This document shows positions 1-10,385 of a stretch of 64,000 nt of DNA, piece by piece (the stretch's first letter is position 1; the number at the start of each line of letters is the position of its first letter). Both the position numbers and the translations under genes were made by a program. Where the stretch lies: NCBI RefSeq assembly GCF_032854445.1, contig NC_088300.1, positions 64,082,984 through 64,146,983 on the forward strand, read 5' to 3'. The notes below the pieces were generated by a model. That model was not told the origin of the DNA. It saw only the letters and a program-made list of their open reading frames with translations, and made no database searches. Source of the stretch: Liolophura sinensis. Lineage: Eukaryota > Mollusca > Polyplacophora > Chitonida > Chitonidae.

Positions 1-38
1 GCGCTAGCGCGCTAACCAACTGAGCCACGGAGGCCCCC
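1..38 (-). repeat. SINE-A copy, tRNA-like head cut by window edge
   Basis: Reverse complement begins GGGGGCCTCCGTGGCTCAGT, the tRNA-like A-box head of the SINE family seen throughout the window. The rest lies left of position 1. Confidence 0.8.
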
Positions 39-49
39 ACATATGTAAT

Positions 50-335
50 TGAATGACCCATACTATTAGTTACATGGTTTACTAGGACAAGAAAATATGA
101 GGATTATTGACACCGTATATTTGCGCAGCCATCACCGAGTAACCATGTAACGAATTTATCCTGCAAGGGCCCATCAATTCGGTGCAGAGGATCGATGTAT
201 ATGTGAATCGCTTCAGCGAAGTGACCGTCGTTGGAACTCAACGAAAGGAGATAATCTACTAATCAGACACATTTGACGTCGGCTGCAAGATTCGTGAATA
301 TATCTGTACGGCCATTTTATCCGATGCAGGATAAT
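50..335 (-). repeat. Unclassified interspersed repeat, copy 1
   Basis: The reverse complement matches 43230-43540 over roughly 280 bp with substitutions and small indels. Shared blocks include TCAAATGTGTCTG, GAATTGATGGG, and AAATTCGTTACATGGTTACTC followed by an ATAT-rich piece. No coding potential is shared between the copies. Confidence 0.7.
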
Positions 336-422
336 GCTTTTTCTCCGTCCAACCATCAAAAAATCACGCCACAAAATTGGACAGAATGGTGTGTAGGGAT
401 AATCCCCAGAAGCCTACATATA

Positions 423-1902
423 AACTGACGACCAAAAGAAACTTTACAAAGGGTTCAAATCAATTTATTTTGCCGAAGCAAAAAACAAGATGACTGAAGT
501 TTGATATATTTGAAACGACCAATGACTTTAGATATTGAAAGTCTTGAGTAAGAACGGACAAAGCAACCCTCAAATCATTTTCCAAGTGGACAAACACAGC
601 AGGGGTAGAAAAAGTAGCCATTCCATCTTGGTTAACAACGGGCAGAGTATACAAAAAAAAATGATTATTTTTTAAATCAGTCAATATCAAAATCAATCAA
701 TATCGCATGTGACCACCCCTTGCTTCAATGCATGCAAAAACTCTCCGACGAATAGAAAAAGTCAGCCGCCTGATGGGATGACGTGTTGCCATTCATGTCG
801 GAGAGCGAACGCCAGTTCTTGTCGGTTGGCCGCCAGGTGTGGCCGTTGTCTTACTCGACGACCCATGATATCCCAAAGGTGTTCTATGGGGGACATATCT
901 GGGGAACGTGCACGCCACGGCAACACGTTGACATCGTTGGCGTCCAGGAAGTTCTGCACAACTCGAGCTGTATGGGGTCTGGCGTTGTCATGCTGGCACA
1001 GGACACCACATGGCTGCTGTTGAAGGAATGGCAGGAAAACAGGGCGTAGAATTCATCCACCTAACGTTGAGCTGTTAGGTTCCCGTAGATGATGACCAGT
1101 GGTGTCCGTTCCTCTCCACAAACCTCACGCACACCATCCTGGTGTGGTACCACCTCGGTACCACCTCCTGGACTCATGATGCGCACGTTCGTTCGCCTCT
1201 CCGATGGTAAATCACGTCGCTGCCAACGGCGTACAATTCGAGCCCATGGCAACCTCTGGCGACGATGTTCGGCTGTCAACAACTGCCCTCTGAATGGTCG
1301 ATAGGCCCTAATTCAGTGAGCGATGGTCTCCTGGACACGGTCTGCCGACTGACCGGGTGACATAAGGCATTCATTGACGATGACGTCACTGTCAAGAAGC
1401 GGTTTCTCAGGTGTAAGGTGGGCAGGTACCGTCTTTTCTGGGCGTAGTTACCCTAGGCCTGCCTGTTCTTGGCCTGTCCGATGTCTGCCCTGTCTTTCTG
1501 TAACGTTGCATCACGTTTGACATAGTTACAGGAGAGCAGCCGAAGGTCCATGCAATGTAGGCATGGGTGGCTCCCATGGATACCATACCCAGGGCCGTCT
1601 GGCGTTGTTCTGTCAATCGAGGCATAACTTTGGTGGTTTTTTAGTCAGTGTGCAAGTCCAGCCCACTGTGTGTAACGTTTTTATACACGTGGTACATGTG
1701 CAGTTGCGGCCATCCATGGGTCACGTGATTTTTCAACTTTCTTCGTTGTCTGAAAACAAATTCGTGTGGCGTATATGACGCTTGTCGCACATGAGAATAT
1801 ACTTCGTACAATGTTTTCCTGCAATAATTTTGGTATTAATCTGTTGAAACGGCTGGTTAAATTTAACTCACGGGGTTGTAAAGTTTCTTTTGGTCGTCAG
1901 TT
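423..1902 (-). mobile_element. Degraded Tc1/mariner transposon (1,480 bp) in sulfatase intron 9
   Basis: Inverted termini match: AACTGACGACCAAAAG at 423 and its reverse complement ending at 1902, continuing through AAACTTTACAA. TA duplications lie at 421-422 and 1903-1904. Inside, minus-strand fragments in different frames read as a Tc1-like transposase. The N-terminal helix-turn-helix and GRPR hinge lie at 1407-1625. A WARE/RRWQRRD-like stretch lies near 1061-1282. The terminal SPDMSPIEHLWD block with the catalytic Glu lies at 762-959. Frameshifts and missing catalytic residues make it non-autonomous. Its right end is 17-18 bp from the sulfatase exon 1921-2018. Confidence 0.88.
762..1625 (-). 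pseudogene. Tc1-like transposase pseudogene
   Basis: Remnant of a DDE transposase of the Tc1 family. The N-terminal HTH part (1407-1625, MPRLTEQRQTALGM..., ending near GRPR) and the C-terminal DDE part (SPDMSPIEHLWD at 762-959) are in different frames. The middle is scrambled, so no active protein can be made. Confidence 0.85.
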
Positions 1903-1920
1903 TAGACGAATCTGACTTAC

Positions 1921-2556
1921 ATCGGTTGTGAATATAACCACAGCATTGTCCAGAAATCCCTCTGTGTCCAAAGCCTTCATGATCCGACCAACAGCGTCAT
2001 CCAAGGCCGTCACCATACCTTAAACAGGTGTGAAGAGCAGCTAAGAATTACGTGTTTAAGAGGATTGGCCTCACGACTTAAAGGATGAAAGGGTCTGGTC
2101 TATATTTGTGAGGAGGGATAATCAGGGCCTGAACTGTAATAGTGCAAAACAATGCTGTATGAAAGAAATATTTGTTTTTGTTTATCCTAAAACTGTTATA
2201 ATATTATTTCCGTCGTATCACATACCGTAGTATCGGTTTTATTATCATAGCATTCAAAGTGCTCATATCCTATTTGCAGTGCTGTCTCACTGAAGTAGGA
2301 TGCCAATGAACTCAAACATAACACCAAACATGCCACCCATCCTAATAAAAGTTATTAATTAATCATTAAAACAGAGAAACAAAGGGTAAACTTTTAAATT
2401 CAGCGCCCCAATCATTAGGCAGTTAAAAAAATACTGGAATATGACTTACCGCAATACTTTCTCCGCTCTTTGTTCACTACGTTCGGATACATATCCTCAT
2501 AGTGTTTTGGAACCTTCAATAGTATTGAAACAGTAACAACATTTATGGCAACAATG

Positions 2557-2588
<32 letters not shown>

Positions 2589-5500
2589 GATTGGTGTTCT
2601 CAAGAATATATTCACCTGTACAACGACGGCCAGCATTATGATGGGCGAATACCCCCGGGGAAAACCTGGGTGAAACGCACGACCATAGGCAGGCTGCTGA
2701 GAGATCGTCCCACGCAAAGCATGAGCTGGATTTGAACTCACACCAACCGCACTGGAGAAAGGTTTCTCGGGTATTGCGATGCGCTAGCATGCTAAGCTCT
2801 CGGCTAAGGAAGAACAAAATTGCTTACTGGTAAGGATGGCAAAACACAACAAAAATGAATGAGGGGATATATGCAACCTTATCAAATGTCACCCGAAATA
2901 AAATTAAATGTCAGGAACCTTTTATGCCAATGTCTTGCTTTCAACAAACATGGCAAATATGGTTATTTTAATTACTGTGTATGTATTGATGCATTTGTTA
3001 TTGCGCCACGCACTAAAAACAACACGCCATATTGTGATAGAGATTAAGCTATAGACTTGAATTCTCACGACTAATTAGGTCTCACCTCGACAGGACTGTG
3101 CACAGCTTGGAACGGGAGGTACAGGAACAATGGAGATTGAGAGGCATTGTGGGAAGATATGATCTCCACGGCTCGTCTTTCAAATGTGTTCTGGAACACA
3201 GTACAAGTGTTATGCAGTGAGGCTGGAGCGCAAACTGTAATAAATCACACTACCCTTGTTCTTACATTAACCAAAAAATATACTCTTAAGTAACCAGTAT
3301 TCGAACAAGCGGTAATTTTTTTCATTACAGGCGATTACAGCAATTGAATAAATCCTACCGGTGATTATAAAATACAGGTTAATTAAAAGCGCAAGATTCC
3401 TGAGAAATTGCGAATTACGTGAACTGCATATGCTAGAACTGTATATACTATTCTACAGCTTCACTGTCACTCAACAACCAGTAGCAAATACATGTGAAGA
3501 AGTAAAGAACCAATTGGGAATGTCGGCTTCGCCAGTTATATGTAGCGTCATGAACAAGAACTGATACCATGCCTGCTATAAGATCGTCATGCACAGTAGG
3601 CCTACATGTCACGAACCAGAGCTGATATCGTCACTAATAGATAGTTGTCCACCCACAATTTACGCCACCTCACCAAGCAGAACTGATGGTGTGAATGGCA
3701 GTTCTCTAGATACATGTACACATGTCTGGTGAGTTCTCCAGATACAATTTACGTCACCAACCAGAGCTGATACCGTGAATGGCAGTTTTCCAGATACACG
3801 TACACGTGTCTGTTGAGTTCTCCAGATACAATTTACCTCAGCAACCGGAGCTGCTACAGTGACTGGGGAGATTCCTGGTTACAGACTGACCAACCAGTTT
3901 GACTTCATTATGTGACTGACAAGTTTGCAAAATCTTTATTAACTCGACAAATTCTATTCCAGGCGAAAGAATAAAGCATGTCTAAAAGACCACAAATAGT
4001 TGTTCACATCGTGTCCTTGACGTAGTGCAAAGCTAAGCCTAATGTCGGGTGTGCTCACGTTACGCGCAGACGTCCAGAACGGGGACGATCCCTGAAGTCC
4101 TGAAAATTTCTCTGACGTCAGAAATGTGCTGCAGTCGTGTTCCGTCTGAATGCATACAGCTTGCTACTTGCTGCTTGAGTCAGATGTTCTAACGAGACAA
4201 ACAACTAAATTAAACGTTTGCCATTTTGTCCATACTCTTCTCTTAAGACATGATTTTTATGTCACTGCGTATCCTTAGCTTAATGCGGAATGTTCTTTTA
4301 TACTCTTATTCATTTGTTATTTTTAAATGTGAGGAAATGTCAATGCACAGCTACCGAGTATAGTATTTACGGTTGAGAGTAGATACTGTGTCTGGTGTCA
4401 CGAAGCAAAACTCTTCCTTCGTATACACGTACCGTGGAATATTCGCCTTTGGTGTTCTTGTATACTTCTTTGTTGAACCGAAAATCGTACCCTAAAGCTG
4501 GAAAGCAAATAATAGACTAACAATACATGTTAGTTCTTAAATGTTAAATGGCCGTACAGTTTCGGAACCAAGAAATTTTCAGAACACAGCCACGTTACTA
4601 ATCCTTAAACAACAGTGTTATATTTTGTCCAATTCATTTTAATAAGGCGTATTAATTGAACACTATATATATATTTATTTATTTGATTGGTATTTTACGC
4701 CGTACTCAGGAATATTATATAATATTTATACGAATGCGGCCAGCATTACGGGGGGGAGGAAACCGGGCACTGCCCACGACCATCCGCAGGTTGCTGGAAG
4801 ACCTTCCCACTTACGACCGGAGAGGAAGCCAGCATGAGCTGGACTTGAACTCACAGCGACCGCATAGGGGAGAGGCTCCTGGGTCACTACGCTGCGCTAG
4901 CGCGCTAACCGACTGAGCCACGGAGGCCCCCTACTCTATATAAGATGGTAACAAAACTGACGCGATGTACACAACTCCAATGATATGCCCTTGTATAGCT
5001 ATAGTACAGTAGTGCTAAATGCCTAAGACATACATATATGTATAAGTGTTCTGTAGCACACAGCCAACAGACTGTTATGAGTAAGTTCAATAGTTATTTT
5101 CATATCAATTAATTAAGGACTCTCGTTGGCTCGGTCATCTAAAGTGATGCGCTGGATCAATGCTGAGTAGCAGAAACTCGTCTGGTCTCGTTGGTTCTGC
5201 TTCGGTCGTCTATCAAGATGTTTATCAGTTAAGCTACCTGGCGAAAGGCAGGTTTTCACCGAGTCGTGGTTTTCACCGAGTCGTGGTTTTCACCGAGTCG
5301 TGGCTTTCACTATGCAGGCTCTGTCAGTTTTCCGCAATCCATATATGTGATTGCCGTGTTATAATTTCACAGGCGCAAAAGTCCAATAAATAAACAAATA
5401 AATAAATAAATAAATAAATATCAAATGACATGTGTACCTATTTTGTGCGTGTAGTAATCCTCAGCACCCTGATAGTAGCCCAAAAAGCTGTCAAATCCTC

Positions 5501-8500
5501 GGTAAGTTGGCGTGTAGCTCCAGTTACAGAAACCAAGGTGCCATCTGTGAAACAATAAACATGGTAGTCTGACATTACGAAAGCACATCATACCTAATCA
5601 AATTAAAAAGGGCTTAAATGGTCCTGGGAATAGTTGGAACAAAACCCTAACTCAAGAATATTTTACTTATACAACGGCGACTAGTAGAAATCGGGTAGAG
5701 TCTGGGAGAAACCTCAGACGAAACACTCCACCACCCAAAGATTGAAGGCTGACCTTTCCACGTATGATGGAGGAGGAAGCCAGCGTTGGCGAGAAGCTCC
5801 TGGGTCATTGCGCAACGCTGGCACGCCCCCATCACCGTTCTAATTTTATTCTCTAAGGTGCAGTCATTTATATTGACCACGAAGACATGGACATAACTTA
5901 TGCTATCAGGGCTGTCAGGTTTTTGAAGTGGTCAGCTGGAATACGAGTTTAGAAGTGATTGTGAATTTCAACTTACCGGTACCAAAAACTGAGCACTGTT
6001 GCACCATATTTGACTATGTTTTATGTCACAAATGGTTTTGTTAAGCAACTTAAGACTTAAGTCAAAAACTGCAAATGCTTAAAAGGCCAAACTCCGAAAG
6101 GGAAAGAATTCAAACAGTGGTTGGTATACTTTGTTCTGCAGAGAAAAAAATCAGTCTAGAAAATTTCACCAACCTAGAGTAAAACATTTTAACTGTAGCT
6201 GTGTTAAAATTTTTGACTCATGCCATATACATATACGAGCCCCGGTTTGTTTTACCCATAGCAGAAATGGCTCTGCGGAACTGGCCCTGCTTTCATATAT
6301 ATGTATGACCCGGACAGTGCTTAATTCCAGTACGACTTTTGGACGTCTGAACTTAGTAATACATTTTCTAAATAATATAGCCATACTTTATAATGATCTA
6401 GCATGCCTTTGGGGCAATTCACATACAGGGTGCCAAAGGCCAAGCTTTAACTGTACTCATGCATCATACATTGGTAAATCACACTCACTTGCCGACCATG
6501 TGACTGGTATAACCGCGCTTTTTCAACCTCTGAGGAAGAAGAGTGTATTTGGACGGTAGAAAATTGGGTTGCGATCCCATGATTACATTGTGCTGAAAAA
6601 AAATCAAAACATTCCTTTTGATAAAAAAACAAGAATGATTTTTACACTTTAGTTTAGAGGAAATTGAAACCTTATCCGAATGTGGTTAGCAGTTAGCTGC
6701 AATTTTACTGCTTACAATCTCTGCCAACAAAAACGTGCAGAAGTAAGCCACTATATAAAAATAAAGGTAATCTATTTAAACCAATTGCTTACGACAAACA
6801 TTGTTACCTGCAAACCCACGTGATACGGGTAAACCCCGGTCATGATTGCCGTCCTAGATCTGTAATCACAAGGTAAAAAATGGATATTTATTTATTTATT
6901 TGTTTTATTGGGATGGAACGCAACAACTCAAGAATATTTGACTTATACGACAGCAATCGGTTTTACGGGTCGAGAAAACGATATGAACCTGGGAGAACCA
7001 CAGCGCATCGGCCGTGCGTGAGTGTACATAGGACTGGTTGAGGATACATACAGGCTACACAAAGGTTGCACTGGACTGGTTGGAGATACACAGGCTGCAC
7101 ATGCAGTGTACATAAAAACTGCACAAAAGTCTTGTTGAGGATACATACGGTGTACACAATGGCTGCACACAGGACTTGTTGAGGTTACTAACGGTGCACA
7201 CAAAGGCTGTACACAGGACTGGTTTGGGATACATACGGTCTACAAAAGGCTGTACAGTACTGGTTGAGGATAACTTGGTGTACGCAAAGGCTGCGCACCA
7301 CTTGTTGATATTATATATAGACTACACGTATGGCTTGTTGAGGACACATGCAGTGTACACAAAGACTACACTTAGTACTGGTGGAAGGTACATATGGTGT
7401 GCACAAAGGCTGCACTCGGGACTGGTTGAGGATACAAACGGTGTGAGCAAAGCCTTTAGAAGATTGGTTGAGGATACAACCGGTGTACACAAAGGCTGCA
7501 CAACACTAGTAGATATTACACACAGGTTTGACGTATAATTTGTTGAGGTGTACACAAAGACTACCTATAGGACTGGTTGATGGTATATACGGGATGCTGC
7601 ACATAGGATTAGTTGAACATACATACGGTGTACACAAAGGCTGCACATAGGACTGGTTGAGGATAACACCAGAATGGGCCAGCTGGGCTAGGTTAGGGGT
7701 TATCATTGAGGGATTGTTCCAGCTGACATCGTTCCATCCTGTATGGAATATAAAATTAAGATTAAGCCTTAACTGATTTTATCAATATAATGTATATTGT
7801 ATAGTTAGATATCAAATATTGAATCTGGAGAATGGTGTCTGGATGTTACAAATTCCCCAGCTTTGGGTTTTGTATTTAATATACCAACTTGCCTAGTTAT
7901 TGCCCCTGTGCATGCATGTTTATACGCAACTGATTAATATAACGAGCTACAGACACACAGAAACACAGAAGGGTTAAGCTGCATCATTGGCAGCATTCAA
8001 ACGAGACAGCCTTTCAAGTACATGCAATTGTAAAGACTTGTAAAGAGGAAACTAGAAAACCTTGAAACCTTATTTTGAACAAATAATGTTTTTTTATATA
8101 TACTTATTGAGTTCGGATGTAACAACACGATAGTGTCGTTATAAATACTTGTAAAAAAATGCATCAGTAGACATAATTCTTAGAGAAGGAGAAACCCCAA
8201 AAATCACGCAAAAAAAGATGAAAGAGCGTGAAAACTTATTTGTAACTTTGGTCTTTAGAATTTTTTTTCTATCAGGAGAAAGGCGTATTTGAAAATATTT
8301 TTGTAGTATATATCGTCTTTGCATAATAATGTCATAATGTAACACATTTTTAATAAATATGTTTGCACTAGAATGTGGTCATTTCATTTAACAAAATGCT
8401 CTAAATAAGGATGTCTAATACATTTATTTGAACGTAAATTTGTTGTTTATATCCAAACATATGAATTATTATAACATTTATGAATACATTAAAAAATATA

Positions 8501-9856
8501 AATATGCTCAAAACCCAGATTGAACACATGTATTAGCCGAAATGTGTTTAAACACATATTACGAAAAGATACGTACAGGTGTATGCAATAATGGGTTATT
8601 TATAGTACTGTTAAAAAGACTCTCGAGTCGTCTCTGATATATGATGTCTGTGTGCGCAGACCATACATAAATGTCCACAAGTCCTAGTTTCTGACCCGGC
8701 GCGCGCTCAAGTTCTTGCTGTGCACCAAAAGAACCTTGAAAAGCATTGTTTATATACTGGGCCCGAATCTCAGCATCGGTGATGTTTAATTTATACACAA
8801 AACAATTAACTAAATAGTTCTTCCGACATAATCGTTCACGCGGTAACTCATATGTCAATAGATACGTGTTTTTACATATTTGATGGTTGTTTAAAGGCAT
8901 ACCCTAATTTTTTTCAGTTATACGATGGCAGTCAGTTTTATGGATGGGGAAAACCGGAGTACACCACCGACTTTGGGGTAAAGCTGTCGGTACAAATATG
9001 CACACAATTACTATTGGTGAAAGAAATGTAGATTTTAACGAACAGTGAGAGCAGTGAGGAACTTTAAAATTCCAAATCCCATCCTTGTATATGTAAATTA
9101 GAGGTCTGAGCGACATTTTCCTTCACCTACGTGGTTTAAGAATTCTGTACAATATAACTCGCAGGTTTTTGGATGCACTGTTTATAAATGGACCATCCAG
9201 TTAGTCTGTCTTTCGATCCTTTTCTCAGTTTTTTACATTTCTTTTAACATTGGCCTATCGGTCAAATTTTTGTCATTCTATCTTTCAACGCGTAACATTC
9301 AATTAATTAGGACCGGCCCCGATAGCAAAGTTGGTAGCAAAGCGTACAGCCTTACCTGCCTTCGGTAAGGCGTCTCAGTGAAGCAGCACTAGATAAAAGA
9401 GCGGTGGAAATCTGTCCTGCAACAATGAGGCACATTACATGCACTCTAAGGATTCCTTCGCCGTCATATGACTGAAAAATTGTTAAGTACGGCGTTAAAC
9501 CCCAAGCACTCACTCACTCAATTAATTAGGGGCCTGAGTGTAAGCCGACATCGATTTTGGCGAGATATCAGGGTTATTGCGAATTTAGGCTTGTTATAGT
9601 TCTGACGTAACACACCAGAGCTACAAACAAAACACATACTGGATAGGTGTATACCTAGAAGGCGTACTGTGCATTGCAGATTTTGGCAACACTCTATATG
9701 TATATATATATATATGCACATTGATCCATATATACTTGTCTCACCCAAATCGTCAGCCACAATGAGTATAACGTGAGGTGGAGTGGACTGCTCTGCAAGC
9801 TGACATAACACAGTCACTACTGTCAGTGCTACCGGTATCCATGCGGAGTCAGCCAT
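1921..9856 (-). CDS. Arylsulfatase B/I/J-type sulfatase, 5' nine exons (gene continues left of window)
   Basis: Hydrolyses sulfate esters, probably on glycosaminoglycans, in the lysosome or outside the cell (family knowledge). Coding exons in transcript order: 9745-9856, 7627-7738, 6808-6859, 6489-6592, 5438-5544, 4059-4099, 3086-3190, 2450-2513, 1921-2018. All junctions are GT-AG and phases agree, giving 265 residues with no stop. The start Met at 9854-9856 begins a hydrophobic signal-like segment (residues 5-21). Then come the metal-binding ADD (34-36) in a VADDLGWNDV motif, the catalytic Cys73 in CTPSR (73-77, the residue turned into formylglycine), GKWHL (126-130) with the active-site Lys and His, RGFDSFLGY, GAEDYYTH, AVHSP with His207, and VIFTTD whose Asp265 should pair with Asn in the next exon. 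Residues after 265 lie outside the window. The 41-nt exon at 4059-4099 is the weakest: its phase fits but its protein is poorly conserved. ARSB, ARSI and ARSJ cannot be told apart here. Confidence 0.9.
2561..2812 (-). repeat. SINE-A copy (nearly full length)
   Basis: Starts with a (TTTA)n tail, then TTGATTGGTGTT, CTCAAGAATAT, GGCCAGCATTATG, a GAGCTGGATTTGAACTCACA B-box region and a degenerate tRNA-like head. It lies in sulfatase intron 7. Confidence 0.85.
4675..4932 (-). repeat. SINE-A copy (full length)
   Basis: TTTATTTGATTGGTATTTTACGCC start, core GGCCAGCATTACG, B-box region GACTTGAACTCACAGCGACC, and head GCGCTAACCGACTGAGCCAC ending in GGAGGCCCC. It lies in sulfatase intron 5. Confidence 0.92.
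5252..5310 (+). repeat. 17-bp tandem repeat, about 3.5 copies
   Basis: Three exact units of GTTTTCACCGAGTCGTG (5252-5268, 5269-5285, 5286-5302) plus a partial unit. It lies in sulfatase intron 5 within a degenerate repeat that ends in (AATA)n at 5388-5420. Confidence 0.9.
5650..5840 (-). repeat. SINE-A copy, degenerate
   Basis: CTCAAGAATATTTTACTTAT, ACGGCGAC and GGAGGAAGCCAGC, followed by GAAGCTCCTGGGTCATT and ACGCTGGCAC, follow the family order with many changes. It lies in sulfatase intron 4. Confidence 0.7.
6890..7020 (-). repeat. SINE-A fragment next to the minisatellite
   Basis: (TTTA)n tail at 6890, then CTCAAGAATATTTGACTTAT and an ACGACAGCAATC core. It ends where the exon-derived array starts, so it marks the distal end of the array in sulfatase intron 2. 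Confidence 0.75.
7022..7665 (-). repeat. Exon-derived minisatellite at sulfatase exon 2 / intron 2
   Basis: About 14-15 degenerate tandem copies (unit mostly 41-45 bp, a few 35-56) fill 7022-7626 of intron 2 and run directly into exon 2. The founding unit is the last ~39 nt of exon 2 (coding ILNQSYVQPLCTP) plus the first intron bases with the 5' splice site GTATGT. Exact GTATGT (ACATAC on the plus strand) persists at 7046-7051, 7143-7148, 7231-7236 and at the real donor 7621-7626. Copies are substantially diverged, so the array is not very recent. Open frames on both strands across it are by-products of the repeat. Confidence 0.9.
8916..8960 (-). repeat. Possible short SINE-A core fragment
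   Basis: GTTATACGATGGCAGTCAG followed by a GGGGAAAACCGG piece resembles the SINE-A core only. Weak. Confidence 0.35.
9312..9518 (+). mobile_element. SINE-B (V-SINE/RUDI-like) insertion with 12-bp target duplication
   Basis: tRNA-like head (CCCCGATAGCAAAGTTGGTA), CCTTCGGTAAGGCGTCTCAG body, and the 3' end GTTAAGTACGGCGTTAAACC with CACTCACTCA. Identical 12-bp direct repeats CAATTAATTAGG at 9300-9311 and 9519-9530 flank it. It lies in sulfatase intron 1. The RUDI comparison is from memory of mollusc SINEs. Confidence 0.85.
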
Positions 9857-10060
9857 TGTGAGTGAGCCACCCGAAACTCGTCATGTGCCTTTATACGTAT
9901 CCCCAACCCCCACCCCACCGCCACCCGCAACTCCCGGCCCAACTTGCCTAACACGTGCGCCGACTATTCTTGCAATGACCCAGATACGCACAAATCATTT
10001 TTGTTCAGCCTTGCACACTGTAGGCAAGAGAAATGAATGTGTATAACGCACATTAGTTGC
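9857..10060 (-). promoter_or_regulatory. Presumed sulfatase 5' UTR / promoter-proximal region
   Basis: Lies just upstream of the sulfatase start codon. It is C-rich on the plus strand at 9900-9945 and contains an ACACGTGCGC stretch near 9952. No TATA box or initiator can be assigned with confidence. Confidence 0.35.
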
Positions 10061-10184
10061 TCCTACCCATCATATGTGACAATTCAAAGGGATTTTTGTT
10101 CTGTCTTTTAAAGGAAGATGTCAGATCGTGGGTTGTCGAATTTGAGGCCCTATAGGTACTGTAGTGCTGTGCACTATACCCACA

Positions 10185-10256
10185 TTGTCCGCCGTCGTAT
10201 AAGTGAAATATTCTTGAGTACGGCGTAAAACACCAATCAAATAAATAAATAAATAT
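10185..10256 (+). repeat. SINE-A 3' end fragment
   Basis: CCGTCGTATAAGTGAAATAT, TTCTTGAGTACGGCG and ACACCAATCAAATAAATAAA: the conserved 3' domain in plus orientation. Confidence 0.85.
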
Positions 10257-10385
10257 ACCCACATCGCTAGCTCGTGTTTCTTCTAGGCTAACTTGTTTTT
10301 CAACGGTGAAATCAACCAAGCGTAAAATGACTAACCATAAAGAGCAGTTAGCAACTTCAGCTTTGAGGGTTTGCATACGTGACAT

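Noticed and set aside
2226-2341. Exon-like frame on the minus strand (TTTTATTAG acceptor, GTATGTG donor, hydrophobic then GYEHFECYDNKTDT) inside sulfatase intron 8
   Set aside because: Including it would break the phase between exons 2450-2513 and 1921-2018, which join perfectly and give continuous sulfatase sequence. It could be a cryptic exon but has no family support.
4861-4932. tRNA gene
   Set aside because: The A- and B-box tRNA-like sequence is the head of SINE-A, repeated in the window and followed by the SINE body; it does not fold as an intact tRNA.
6131-6559. 142-aa plus-strand frame
   Set aside because: It lies antisense to sulfatase exon 4 (6489-6592) and has no recognisable domain.
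7022-7665. CRISPR-like regular repeat
   Set aside because: Units are contiguous with no unique spacers, diverge strongly and derive from a sulfatase exon; the genome is eukaryotic.
6943-7706. Several open frames of 60-120 aa on both strands with Cys/Thr/Pro-rich repeats
   Set aside because: They are translations of the exon-derived minisatellite; only the short exon 2 segment (7627-7738) is real coding sequence.
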